NCBI GenBank assembly: GCA_963781025.1
Contig: CAWADU010000003.1
Location: forward strand, 2,046,001 to 2,110,000
DNA: 64,000 nt
Origin: Tardibacter sp963781025
Lineage (GTDB): Bacteria > Pseudomonadota > Alphaproteobacteria > Sphingomonadales > Sphingomonadaceae
Reading direction: 5' to 3'
Part shown: positions 25,760-34,777 of the stretch, one piece after another
Position numbering within the stretch: position 1 is the stretch's first letter
How the letters are laid out: the number at the start of each line of letters is the position of its first letter
Notes under the pieces: model-generated
The model's input: only the letters and a program-made list of their open reading frames with translations
Told to the model about the DNA's origin: nothing
Database searches by the model: none
Made by a program: the position numbers and the translations under genes

Positions 25760-27316
25760 ATGGCCCTGGGACCCCGCCTCGACCTTCGGCAAAGCCAGCG
25801 CTGGTGATGACGCCGCAGCTGCAGCAGGCGATCAGGCTGCTTGCGCTGACCAATCTCGAAATCGAAGACCTTCGTTACCCAGGAACTTGAAAGCAACCCG
25901 CTGCTCGAAGTGCAAAGCGAGGATGAGCGGGAACGCGATGGCGATGACGCCGATCATGCAGGCGCGGACCGTCTGGACAGCGATGCCGATGGGTTCGACG
26001 ACGAACCGCTCCCCACGGCGGACCGGCTTATGCAAACCGGGGACAGTGCGGCCGATGCGCCGCTGGACGTCGATTATGCCGAGGAAACCTTCCACCACGA
26101 CAGCGCGACCGACAGCGGAAGCTATGGGTTGGACGGCGGTCTCAATCTGGACGGTGGCACCGGCAATGGCAATGGCACCGGTGGATCGGGCGATGACGGG
26201 TTCGAATCGATGTCGAACGATGACCCGTCCCTGCATGAGCATCTGATCGCCCAGGCGGGCGCGGTTTTAAGCGGGCCGGAACTGATGATCGCCGCCCATC
26301 TCATCGACCTGATTGACGAGATGGGTTATCTGACCGGCAGCGTCGGGGAAATCGCCGACCGGCTGGGCGCTACACCGGTTGCGGTCGAGACGGTGCTGCG
26401 GGTGATCCAGGGCTTTGACCCTTCCGGCGTCGGCGCGCGCGTCGCTTGCCGAATGTCTCGCCATCCAGGCGCGGGAGGTTGACCGGTATGATCCGGCAAT
26501 GGTGCGTCTGATCGATAATCTCGAGCTGCTCGCGCGCGGCGAATTAGCGACGCTCAGGAGGATTTGCGGGGTCGACCAGGAAGATCTCTCGGACATGATC
26601 CGCGAGCTCAGGAACTATAATCCCAAGCCGGGACTGCTCTACGGCAGCGAGCGGCTGCAGGTCGTCGTCCCCGATGTGTTCGTCGCGCGCACGCGATCCG
26701 GCTGGGCCGTCGAAATCAATTCCGCCACGCTGCCGCGCGTGCTGGTCAACAGGCACTATTACGCCGACCTGTCGGGCGGCAAGCTCGACAAAAGCCAGCG
26801 CACCTGTCTGTCGGAATGCCTGGCGTCGGCCAACTGGCTGGTCAAGGCGCTGGATCAGCGGGCCCGCACGATCGTCAAGGTCGACAAGCGCGATGGTGAC
26901 AGCGCAGCAGGCCTTTTTCGAACATGGCGTAAGTCATCTGAAACCGCTTACGCTCAGGCAGGTGGCCGATGAGATCGGCATGCATGAATCGACAATCAGC
27001 CGCGTCACCTCGAATAAATATCTCTCATGCGAGCGCGGGCTGTTCGAGCTCAAATATTTCTTCACCAGCGGCATTCAGTCAGCCGACGGGGGCGACGCGG
27101 TGTCCGCCCATGCGGTGAAGGACCGCATCAAGGCGCTGATCGGCGCCGAACTCGCGGACACCATTCTTTCCGATGACAAGCTGGTCGAGCTGCTGCGCGG
27201 CGAAGGATTCGACATCGCCCGGCGTACGGTCGCCAAGTACAGGGAAGCGCTCGGCATCGGATCATCGGTGCAACGCCGTCGTCAGAGAACTCCTGACGGC
27301 CACCCAGGCAGCCTGA
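25760..27316 (+). pseudogene. rpoN: RNA polymerase sigma-54 factor RpoN, broken by at least four frameshifts
   Basis: Sigma-54 recognises -24/-12 promoters of nitrogen and other genes. Pieces in order: region I MALGPRLDLRQSQ then ALVMTPQLQQAIRLLALTNLEIE (joint near 25790), TQELESNPLLEVQSEDERE (joint near 25875), an acidic region II with DDEPL and glycine/asparagine-rich stretches, SLAECLAIQAREVDRYDPAM (joint near 26442), and QQAFFEHGVSHLKPLTLRQVADEIGMHESTISR (joint near 26885). The RpoN box is recognisable as RRTVAKYREALGIGSSVQRRRQR. The first joint is a lost base, the others gained bases. The frame of the last piece runs to 27453, so a further shift near 27290 giving a stop at 27316 is plausible. 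Confidence 0.85.
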
Positions 27317-27320
27317 AACA

Positions 27321-27560
27321 TCAACCCGCCTGCCTGCTGAAAAGGCTGCTCTGGGGCGCGGTTCCGCCGGGGGGCCTGGGGTGTCCCGCACGGCGAAACT
27401 GGGCGACCACCCGCTGCTCCTGGCAAACGAGCGTTTCCGCAAAAGCCGCATGATGGCGTCCGCACACCGCGGCTTCGCCATCCGAACCACAATCGAGCTG
27501 AACCACAACGTTCATATGTCCGGTAATCGGGTCACGCTGGTATATTTTATATTGGCTCAT
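27321..27560 (-). CDS. Small hypothetical protein, paralogue of 27853-28053
   Basis: 79 residues from ATG 27560 (MSQYKIYQRDPITGHMN). GGAAGGAG lies six bases upstream, so the start is well supported. The N-terminal half matches the neighbour at 27853-28053: YKIYQRDPITGH against YKLYRRDRITGH, then V-x-LDC. The second half (ETLVCQEQRVVAQFRR) follows the same E-L-x(5)-R-x-V pattern before a longer tail. Function unknown. Together they look like a small lineage-specific family of short soluble proteins. Confidence 0.6.
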   Translation of the reverse strand: MSQYKIYQRDPITGHMNVVVQLDCGSDGEAAVCGRHHAAFAETLVCQEQRVVAQFRRAGHPRPPGGTAPQSSLFSRQAG

Positions 27561-27852
27561 TATTGGCTCCTTCCCGGCAGAGCTCTCCCTGACGCCAAAT
27601 AAGCAATTCTGTCGTGCTTTGGGCGGCATAGTCCCACAATGCGGCATTCAAGGCGAGTCCGTTCATCGCAAATTCATAAATCCGCCATGAACTGCCGACG
27701 CATCGCGGACCACGCTTACGGACGCTACTCGTGCACAGCCATAGGGCGGCAGAACGCAATTTTGAGAATACTGCACCAGAATAAGGTGATCGCGGCTTCA
27801 GGTAACGGAACTGCTTGATTGGCGTGGCGCCCCACAGCTCGTCGGGACGTGC

Positions 27853-28053
27853 TCAACCGAACGCCGAGTGCGGCTCCCGGTCTGTGCCATAGCGCCACAC
27901 GAAACGGCCATCGCTGCGCAATTCCATGCCCTGACGGCTTACAAAGGGGCGCGCCAGGCTGATCGCCTCGACGTCGTCCATGCAATCGAGTTCGGTTACG
28001 GGGTCGAGATGGCCCGTGATACGATCACGCCGATAAAGCTTGTAACTGGCCAC
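27853..28053 (-). CDS. Small hypothetical protein, paralogue of 27321-27560
   Basis: 66 residues from GTG 28053 (first residues ASYKLYRRDRITGHLDPV), with AAGGAG six bases ahead. Contains ELDCMDDVEAISLARPF and ends MELRSDGRFVWRYGTDRE. It shares the YK[IL]Y-x-RD-x-ITGH start with the downstream gene. It lies 101 bp downstream of ubiG on the same strand. No function assigned. The 292 bp between the two paralogues (27561-27852) holds no gene I can support. Confidence 0.65.
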   Translation of the reverse strand: MASYKLYRRDRITGHLDPVTELDCMDDVEAISLARPFVSRQGMELRSDGRFVWRYGTDREPHSAFG

Positions 28054-28154
28054 TATCGTCTCCTTGAGGCGCGCTTAAAAGCACCGAATCCCCAGAGTCG
28101 CGGCCGGATATTGGCACAGTTTCGGCGATGTGCCTAATTTACGAAAATCCAGGT

Positions 28155-28919
28155 TTATGCGCGGCTTGTGGTTAATGACACGCCCGATGACGCCCGGGGT
28201 TGTGCAGCCAGCAGGTAATTCAGCGACAGGTCGTCGCTCAGCACGAACCCGCGCCCAGGCGAGAAGGTCAGCCCCCGCCGGTCGGTCGTCCTGAGACCCG
28301 CATCGGCGAGCCGTTGTTCCAGTTCCTCGGGCGTCAGGAATTTGGACCAGTCGTGGGTGCCGCGCGGGATCAGCCTCAACCCCTCTCCCAATGTGATCAT
28401 CACCAGCCGCGATGCGACCGTTCTGTTGGGCGTGGACAAGACCACAAACCCATCAGGCTTCACCAGCGCCGCCAACGCCGCAACAAAAGCCGGGATATCC
28501 GCCACATGCTCGACCACCTCCATCGCGGTGACCATGTCGAAACGACGATCTTCGAGAAGGAGCGCCGCGACTTCCCCCGCCCGATAGTCGATCGACAAAC
28601 CCATTTCGGCCGCATGCTGCCTTGCCGCCTCGACATTCTCGGGCGCGGCATCGATGGCGGTCACATCCGCGCCCAGCCGGGCCAGCGGTTCGCTCAGCAA
28701 GCCCGCCCCGCAGCCCACATCCAGCGCCGTCCGCCCGGCAAGCGGGTAGCGTTCGCTGTGGTTCGCCGCGAAATGCAAGTCAAGTTGCTCGCGCACATAA
28801 GCGAGGCGCGCCGGGTTCAACCGGTGCAGCATCGCCGACGCGCCCCTGGGATTCCACCAGTCGGCGGCAAGGCGGCCGAAATGCGCGGCTTCATCGGGGT
28901 TGATCGTGGCGCTGGTCAT
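28155..28919 (-). CDS. ubiG: Ubiquinone biosynthesis O-methyltransferase UbiG
   Basis: SAM-dependent methyltransferase performing both O-methylations in ubiquinone synthesis. 254 residues. SAM motif I is ALDVGCGAGLLSEPLARLGADV, followed by AIDAAPENVEAARQHA. The N-terminal INPDEAAHFGRLAADWWNPRG and the EVVEHVADIPAF stretch are typical of UbiG/Coq3. It follows the acyl-CoA ligase gene with a 27 bp gap on the same strand. Confidence 0.96.
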   Translation of the reverse strand: MTSATINPDEAAHFGRLAADWWNPRGASAMLHRLNPARLAYVREQLDLHFAANHSERYPLAGRTALDVGCGAGLLSEPLARLGADVTAIDAAPENVEAARQHAAEMGLSIDYRAGEVAALLLEDRRFDMVTAMEVVEHVADIPAFVAALAALVKPDGFVVLSTPNRTVASRLVMITLGEGLRLIPRGTHDWSKFLTPEELEQRLADAGLRTTDRRGLTFSPGRGFVLSDDLSLNYLLAAQPRASSGVSLTTSRA

Positions 28920-28946
28920 TTCCGCTTCCTAGACCTTCCCTCGGCG

Positions 28947-30746
28947 TCAATAAAGCGCCTCGAGCCGGGCGCCATAGACGCCGCGCAGGACATGCCGCCT
29001 GATCTTCATCGACGGGGTCAGTTGTTCATTCTCCACCGTGAAGGCCGCATCGGCGATCATCACCCTGCGCACCCTCTCGACGACGGAAAGGCTGGCGTTG
29101 ACCCGATCGACCGCCGCCGTCACCGCGCGCTGGAATTCAGGATTAAGGCGGAGCGAGACCAGATCGGCGTCGAGACCGCGCTGGTCGGCCCATTGCTTGG
29201 CCCAATCGGCATCGGGCACCACCAGCCCCACCAGATGCGGCCGCCGGTCGCCATGAACCATCGCCTGGAAAATCTCGGGCTGGAGAGTCAGCATCCCCTC
29301 GACCCTTTGCGGGGCGACATTGTCGCCCTTGTCGTTGACGATGATATCCTTTTTGCGGTCGGTAATGACGAGCCGGCCCTTTTCATCGAGATGGCCGATA
29401 TCGCCCGTGTGCAACCAGCCCTGGTTCAGCACGCGCGCCGTCTCGCCCTCGTTGTGCCAATAGCCGCTCATCACGAGTTCGCCCTGCACCAGGATCTCGC
29501 CATCCTCGGCGATGCGGACGGTCACCCCGTTGAGCGGCGGGCCGACCGTGTCCATGCTGACCCCGGCTGACGGCCGGTTGCACGATATCACCGGCGATGC
29601 TTCGGTCTGGCCATAGCCTTGGAGCAACGTCAGCCCGAGCGACTGGAAGAACAGCCCGACATCGGCGTTGAGCGGTGCGCCGCCCGACACCATCGCCTTG
29701 ATGCGGCCGCCGAACCGCGCGCGCACTTTGGGCCGGAACGCCCGGTCGAGCAGCAGGTCGAGCGCCCGGTCTTTTAACGCAAGCCGTCCTTTTTCGTAAC
29801 GCACACGCCCCAGCCTGAGCGCCTGCGCAAGCATCCATCCGGCCGCCTTGCCTTGTTTTTCGATAGCTTTTGCGATGCGGGTGCGCAGCACCTCGAACAG
29901 ACGTGGCACCACCACCATGATCGTCGGGCGGACCTCGGCGATGTTGGAGGCGAGCTTCTCCAACCCTTCCGAATAATAGATCTCGCCGCCTATGCCGATC
30001 GGGAAGAACTGGCCGCCGCTGTGCTCATAGGCGTGCGATAGCGGCAGGAAGGAGAGGAAAATCTCCTGTCCGTTGGAGAAGTCGTTGGCGATGATGTCGA
30101 AGCAGCCCGCCACATTGTGCAGAATGCCGCCATGGTGCTGGCGAACGCCGCGCGGCGCGCCGCCGGTTCCCGACGTATAAATGATGCAGGCCAGGTCCGT
30201 GCGCTTGATCGCGGCGGCGCTGCCGGCGGTGGCCTCCACGTCGGGGGAATGCCGTTGAATCAGGGCCGGCAGGTCGAGCAGCACAACGTCCGACCGCTGC
30301 CCCGTTCGCAGCGTTTCGAATCCGATGACCGTCCGGCATTCCGACGATTGCACCACGGCCGGCATCAGGGCGCGGGCGAGCTTGGCCGTCGAGACGAACA
30401 CCGCGCGGGCTCCGGAATTCTCCAGAACATGCAGATGGTCGCGTTCCGTGTTGGTGATGTAGGTGGGCACCGTCACGCAGCCCGCCGCCATGATCGCCAG
30501 GTCGGCAATGCACCATTCGGGCCGGTTTTCGGAAACCAGCGCGATGCGGTCGCCAAGCCGGAAGCCCATGTCATTCAGCGCGGCGGCAAGGCTTGACACC
30601 TGCCGCGCGGTCTCGGCCCAACTGATCGGCCGCCAGGCGCCATCCGCCTTGTGCCACAGGAACGGCGCATCCCCCTTCTCGCGTGCCCGAGTGAAGAACA
30701 TCGTGACAAGATTGGGAAAGTCTTCGAACTTGCGGGCCATCCTCAT
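28947..30746 (-). CDS. Long-chain fatty acid-CoA ligase family protein
   Basis: AMP-forming acyl-CoA synthetase, 599 residues, of the FadD15-like group. Visible: VPTYITNTERDHLHVLENSGARAV, the P-loop in an altered form (IIYTSGTGGAPRGVRQHHGG, where most ligases have SGTTG-x-PKG), LLQGYGQTEASPVISCNRP for adenine binding, WLHTGDIGHLDEKGRLVITDRKKDIIV and a C-terminal lysine in LTPSMKIRRHVL. Substrate not predictable. Part of the run pyrD-ggt-ligase-ubiG on the minus strand. Confidence 0.92.
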   Translation of the reverse strand: MRMARKFEDFPNLVTMFFTRAREKGDAPFLWHKADGAWRPISWAETARQVSSLAAALNDMGFRLGDRIALVSENRPEWCIADLAIMAAGCVTVPTYITNTERDHLHVLENSGARAVFVSTAKLARALMPAVVQSSECRTVIGFETLRTGQRSDVVLLDLPALIQRHSPDVEATAGSAAAIKRTDLACIIYTSGTGGAPRGVRQHHGGILHNVAGCFDIIANDFSNGQEIFLSFLPLSHAYEHSGGQFFPIGIGGEIYYSEGLEKLASNIAEVRPTIMVVVPRLFEVLRTRIAKAIEKQGKAAGWMLAQALRLGRVRYEKGRLALKDRALDLLLDRAFRPKVRARFGGRIKAMVSGGAPLNADVGLFFQSLGLTLLQGYGQTEASPVISCNRPSAGVSMDTVGPPLNGVTVRIAEDGEILVQGELVMSGYWHNEGETARVLNQGWLHTGDIGHLDEKGRLVITDRKKDIIVNDKGDNVAPQRVEGMLTLQPEIFQAMVHGDRRPHLVGLVVPDADWAKQWADQRGLDADLVSLRLNPEFQRAVTAAVDRVNASLSVVERVRRVMIADAAFTVENEQLTPSMKIRRHVLRGVYGARLEALY

Positions 30747-30783
30747 CCCTTGCTGCGGCCGCTCGGGCCTTGGCTCGTCGCGC

Positions 30784-32460
30784 TTATTCTTCCAACGCCA
30801 CGCCTTCGCTACGGGGATCGGCCCCGCCCAGCCAGCCGTTCGGTCCCCGCTCGATCGCGTTGACCTTCGACGTCAGTTCAGCCGCCGATACGGTGTGTCC
30901 CAGCGCTGTCAGGCGATCACGCATGGCATCGAGACTGGTTCCCTTTTCGACCAAAATGGCATTGCCGCTCAGAAAGATGTTGGGCAGCGCGATCGCCTGA
31001 TCGACAGGCAGGCTCCAATCGAGAACACCGATCAGCGTCTTTAGGACGTGCATGATAATGCGTGGGCCGCCCGCCGATCCCAGAGCAAGGACGATCTTTC
31101 CGTTCGGCCCATAAACAATGGTCGGCGCCATCGAGCTTCGCGGCCGCTTGCCGGGTTCGACCCGATTGGCCACGGGCAGGCCGCCGCGTTCAGGCACGAA
31201 GCTGAAGTCGGTCAGTTCATTGTTCAGATGAAAGCCGTTGGCCATCAGATGACTGCCGAACGGCCCCTCGATGGTCGATGTCATCGACACGACATCGCCC
31301 TCATTGTCGGCGGCGACGAAATTGGTCGTCGAAGGCACTTCGGCGGCGGGCGCATAGCGCCAGGCCTTCGCGCCGGGCGGCGCGCCGGGCATGACCTTCG
31401 CCATGGTCGCATCGATCCGGATCAGCGCCGATCGCGCTTTCAGATAGCCGGGGTCGGTCAGCCCCGCCACCGGCACGCCGACGAAATCGGGATCGGCGAC
31501 ATAGGTGTCGCGGTCGGCATAGGCCAGGCGCATCGCCTCGGCGATCAGGTGCCACGCGCGAGGATCGTCCTTGCCCAGCTGCTTCAGATCGAAACGTTCG
31601 AGCATCCCCAGCATCTGGATTACGGCGATGCCGCCCGACGATGGCGGACCCATGCCGCACACGCGATAGCCCCGATAAGTGCCGCACACGGCAGGGCGCT
31701 CCTTGGCGCGATAGGCGACCAGATCCGCTTCCGTCAGGCTGGACGGGTGGCGCGGCGCATTGGCCACCGCGCTTTCGATGCCGCGGGCGGGCCAGCCCAG
31801 ATAAAAGCCGGTTGCCCCATATTTGGCGATGCGCTTCAGCGCCCGGGCAAGTTCGGGATTCTTGATGCGGACGCCGACCGGCTTCGGCTCGCCTGACGCG
31901 TCATAATAATGGGCGCGTATTTCCGGAAAGTCGCGCAGCGCGACTTTCATCGTCTGCAGCCGCTGGAATAATGCGGGAGAAATCTCGAAACCGTCCTCGG
32001 CCAGTTTGATCGCGGGTTTGAACAGCCTGTCCCATTTAAGCCTGCCCCATTTCCGATGGGCCATTTCCATCAGCCGGACGTTGCCCGGAACGCCGACCGA
32101 AAGCCCGCCCGCCACGGCGTCGGCAAATCCCAGCGGAGATCCATCCACAGCCAGAAATCGCCTGGAAGTCGCCGCTGCGGGCGCGGTCTCGCGCCCATCG
32201 ATGGTTGTGACGGTGTTTGTCCGGGCATCGTGATGGATCATGAATCCGCCGCCGCCGATACCGGACGACTGCGGCTCCACGATGGTCAGCACCAGCAGCA
32301 TGGCGAGCGCCGCATCGGCCGCCGACCCGCCGTCCTTCAGTATTTCACGGCCCGCATCGGCCGCGCGGGGATCGGCTGCGGACACCATGCCGCCCTGAGC
32401 AAGCGCCGGCTGAAGCGACGACAGGAAAAGCGCAACGAAGAGGATGAACCGGCGGATCAT
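30784..32460 (-). CDS. ggt: Gamma-glutamyltranspeptidase
   Basis: Periplasmic N-terminal-nucleophile hydrolase of 558 residues that cleaves glutathione and gamma-glutamyl compounds. Signal peptide MIRRFILFVALFLSSLQPALAQ. The proenzyme self-cleaves before the nucleophile Thr in PSTTNFVAADNEGDVVSMT; substrate-binding GPPSSGGIAVIQML, GSHLMANGFHLNN and LALGSAGGPRIIMHVL are present. Its start overlaps the pyrD stop by 4 bp. Confidence 0.95.
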   Translation of the reverse strand: MIRRFILFVALFLSSLQPALAQGGMVSAADPRAADAGREILKDGGSAADAALAMLLVLTIVEPQSSGIGGGGFMIHHDARTNTVTTIDGRETAPAAATSRRFLAVDGSPLGFADAVAGGLSVGVPGNVRLMEMAHRKWGRLKWDRLFKPAIKLAEDGFEISPALFQRLQTMKVALRDFPEIRAHYYDASGEPKPVGVRIKNPELARALKRIAKYGATGFYLGWPARGIESAVANAPRHPSSLTEADLVAYRAKERPAVCGTYRGYRVCGMGPPSSGGIAVIQMLGMLERFDLKQLGKDDPRAWHLIAEAMRLAYADRDTYVADPDFVGVPVAGLTDPGYLKARSALIRIDATMAKVMPGAPPGAKAWRYAPAAEVPSTTNFVAADNEGDVVSMTSTIEGPFGSHLMANGFHLNNELTDFSFVPERGGLPVANRVEPGKRPRSSMAPTIVYGPNGKIVLALGSAGGPRIIMHVLKTLIGVLDWSLPVDQAIALPNIFLSGNAILVEKGTSLDAMRDRLTALGHTVSAAELTSKVNAIERGPNGWLGGADPRSEGVALEE

Positions 32461-33500
32461 ATGCTGTCCGCCCCCACCGCATCGGCGATATGCGCCAGGC
32501 CATCGCGTTCAAGCAATTGAATCAGGCCCTTGTTGATCCGCCGCGCCAACCCCGGCCCTTCAAATACAAGCGCGCTGTAGAGCTGGACAAGGCTGGCGCC
32601 CGCGCGAATCCGGGCATAGGCGTCTTCGGCCGAGGCGATGCCCCCGACGCCGATCAGGGACAGCCTTCCGCCTATCGCCCGGCGGAACAGGCGCAGCATC
32701 TCATGCGCTCTGTCCTTAAGCGGCGCCCCCGAAAGCCCGCCTCCTTCTCGCGCCAGATTGGAACGCAGGCCAGGCGGACGCGCAATAGTGGTGTTGGACA
32801 CGATCAGGCCGTCGATTCCGCTGGTCAGCGCGACGGCGGCGATGTCCTCGATCTCGACGGGTTCCAGATCGGGTGCAACCTTGAGGAATATGGGCGGGCC
32901 GCTGCCACCCCGCGCCGCGATCACGCCGCCCAGCAATTCCTCAAGCGCCGCGCGCGACTGCAGAGCCCTCAGACCGGGTGTATTGGGCGATGAGATATTG
33001 ACCGTCAGATAACGCGCAAGCGGCGCCATCGCCCGCACGCCTTCGGCATAGTCGGCAATCCGGTCGGGCAAATCCTTGTTGGCGCCGATGTTGATCCCGA
33101 TGACGCCCGGCCGCCCGGCGCGACGGTGCAGTTCCTCGATCGCCGCGGCCTGTCCGTCATTGTTGAACCCCATGCGGTTGATGACCGCCTCATCCTCCTT
33201 CAACCGGAACAGGCGCGGACGGGGATTGCCCTCCTGCGGGCGGGGCGTCACCGTGCCCACCTCGACAAAGCCGAAGCCCAGGCCAAGCATGGCGTCGGGG
33301 ACCTCGGCGTTCTTGTCGAAACCCGCCGCGAGACCGACGGGGGAAGGAAAATCCAGGCCTGCTACTCGCGTCGCCAGCTGGGGCGCGCCATGGCGTGGGG
33401 CTGAAACAGGCATGCGCTTCAGCCCGGCAATAGTAAGCCTATGCGCCTTTTCGGCGTCGAGTTTGAAGAGCAGCGGGCAAATCAGGCGATAAAGGTTCAC
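32457..33500 (-). CDS. pyrD: Dihydroorotate dehydrogenase (quinone), class 2
   Basis: Membrane-associated flavoenzyme oxidising dihydroorotate to orotate with quinone as acceptor. 347 residues. The N-terminal hydrophobic/helical extension (LICPLLFKLDAEKAHRLTI) marks class 2. GLAAGFDKNAE, NRMGFNNDGQAA and the catalytic serine in VNISSPNTPGLRALQ are present. Starts with GTG at 33500 and overlaps ggt by 4 bp. Confidence 0.96.
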   Translation of the reverse strand: MNLYRLICPLLFKLDAEKAHRLTIAGLKRMPVSAPRHGAPQLATRVAGLDFPSPVGLAAGFDKNAEVPDAMLGLGFGFVEVGTVTPRPQEGNPRPRLFRLKEDEAVINRMGFNNDGQAAAIEELHRRAGRPGVIGINIGANKDLPDRIADYAEGVRAMAPLARYLTVNISSPNTPGLRALQSRAALEELLGGVIAARGGSGPPIFLKVAPDLEPVEIEDIAAVALTSGIDGLIVSNTTIARPPGLRSNLAREGGGLSGAPLKDRAHEMLRLFRRAIGGRLSLIGVGGIASAEDAYARIRAGASLVQLYSALVFEGPGLARRINKGLIQLLERDGLAHIADAVGADSI

Positions 33501-33822
33501 GGCCGCAAGCTATGGCAGCGCGCATCACGCCGGTCAAAGCCCCGATGCAAAAACTTAATCTTCAGATTGGCAGCTAAATATCGGCTTTTATGTCGGTTTT
33601 ATACAAGACGCCCCCAATTGCGACACAGCATAAGACCGTCGCGACCCGAGGGGACCGTCTAGATGCGCTTGCGCTTCGACACGGAACCTCACACCTTGAA
33701 GCCCGGTCGGCCATCCGGCTGGCCGGGCCTTTTTGACTTCCGGGTTTTCACGTTTTCCTTTAGTGCCTGTCCCACCGCGCGAGTCGCGCGAAGAGGGTGG
33801 CAACATCGGGGGCGTGGGCGGC
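33501..33822. other. 322 bp spacer between pyrD and the AraC-type gene, with an orphan terminator
   Basis: Divergent spacer. The part 33530-33620 is AT-rich (for example TTTTATGTCGGTTTTATAC) and could hold promoters for both sides. The distal part holds a strong terminator at 33701-33734 on the plus strand although no plus-strand gene precedes it. An open frame from ATG 33663 crosses the hairpin; I do not consider it a gene. Confidence 0.5.
33701..33734 (+). terminator. Strong rho-independent terminator without an upstream gene
   Basis: 12 bp stem GCCCGGTCGGCC / GGCTGGCCGGGC (two G-T pairs) with a 4-base loop ATCC, followed by CTTTTT. No T-run on the other side, so it acts on the plus strand only. 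The nearest upstream gene, pyrD, is divergent. It must end a short RNA starting between 33501 and 33700, or attenuate the AraC-type gene that starts 89 bp downstream. Confidence 0.8.
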
Positions 33823-34668
33823 ATGTTATCGCTTCGTTATGCAGCGCCTGCGCCTGACCTTCGTGGTTATTTCTCCTCCTATTATCTGTTTCGCGCGGAT
33901 CTTTCGGACATTGTCGACACGACAAGGGCGGACCTGCCTCAGTTCCGGTTCATGCTTGCCGGCACGGGCTGTTACACCTTTGGCGACGGAACGCGCCTGT
34001 CCTGCCCCGATGCAATGGTGACCGGAGCGACGATGGCGGCCACGCAGTTTACCGCCAGGGGGCCGCTCGTCGTATTCGGCGTGGGCCTGCTGCCCGGCGG
34101 ATGGTCGGCGCTGGTGGGATCGAGCGCGGCCGAACTGACCGACCTGGTCGAGGATGCGCGGCATGTGATCGGCCGTGTGGCGACCGACATATTGGATGTC
34201 CTGAGGGGCGCGGTCTCTTTTGAAGACATGGTTGCGCTGATCGACCTTTCGCTCCGGGCGCTGGTGGCGGCCCCGCGCGACCGGCCGGTGCGATGGTTCA
34301 CCCGTATAACGGACGGTTGGCTGATGGGTAAAAGCTCTCCCCGGATCGAGGAGCTGATGCGCGAAACGGGCCTTTCGGCGCGTCAGCTTGAGCGCTTGGC
34401 CAATCGCCTCTACGGCGCGCCGCCCAAGCTTCTTGCACGCAAATACCGAACCTTGCGGATCGCATCGCGGGTCGCGATGCAGGATGAAGCCTGGCAGGAT
34501 CTTGCGGGCGAGGCCTTTTACGACCAGTCCCATCTCATCCGCGATTTCAAGCGTTTTACCGGCCAGACGCCGCGTCAGTTCCAGCTCAATCCGTCTCCCG
34601 TGACGAAGCTGATGATCGCGCGCCGCCAGATGGGCAATGCCTTGCCGCTGCTGGCGGTTGAAAGCTGA
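33823..34668 (+). CDS. AraC-family transcriptional regulator
   Basis: 281-residue regulator from ATG 33823 (MLSLRYAAPAPDLRGYFSSYY); the frame is open 90 bp further upstream but crosses the spacer. The N-terminal half resembles the AraC-like ligand domain with DUF6597-type pattern (F-x-LAGTGCYTFGDG, GVGLLPGGWSALVG). The C-terminal HTH_18 domain (about residues 180-270) shows MRETGLSARQLERLANRLYGAPPKLLARKYR and FYDQSHLIRDFKRFTGQTPRQF. Target and effector unknown. Confidence 0.88.
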   Translation: MLSLRYAAPAPDLRGYFSSYYLFRADLSDIVDTTRADLPQFRFMLAGTGCYTFGDGTRLSCPDAMVTGATMAATQFTARGPLVVFGVGLLPGGWSALVGSSAAELTDLVEDARHVIGRVATDILDVLRGAVSFEDMVALIDLSLRALVAAPRDRPVRWFTRITDGWLMGKSSPRIEELMRETGLSARQLERLANRLYGAPPKLLARKYRTLRIASRVAMQDEAWQDLAGEAFYDQSHLIRDFKRFTGQTPRQFQLNPSPVTKLMIARRQMGNALPLLAVES

Positions 34669-34727
34669 TGATCATGCGGGCATTCCACAACAGGGCTTGA
34701 CCCGAACGCCTCCAGCCCCCAATTGCC

Positions 34728-34750
34728 AATCGGAACGAATCAGTCCGATT
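34728..34750 (+). promoter_or_regulatory. Candidate operator of the suf operon (inverted repeat)
   Basis: Perfect 7 bp inverted repeat AATCGGA and TCCGATT separated by 9 bases, 28 bp before the Rrf2 start codon. Next to it is AT-rich TTATAGGATTGGAAATT. Rrf2-type Fe-S regulators usually autoregulate the suf operon through palindromes at this place. The link is inferred from position. Confidence 0.5.
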
Positions 34751-34777
34751 ATAGGATTGGAAATTGGAGCAACCCTC

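Noticed and set aside
25750..27450. Several separate small genes in the rpoN region
   Set aside because: Their translations are consecutive parts of one sigma-54 protein, so they are frameshift fragments.
28200..29570. 456-codon open frame on the plus strand
   Set aside because: It is antisense to ubiG and the acyl-CoA ligase, both with clear family motifs; long antisense frames are expected at this GC content.
33663..33857. 64-codon frame running through the terminator hairpin
   Set aside because: Crosses a strong terminator and overlaps the AraC-type gene start; no ribosome site.
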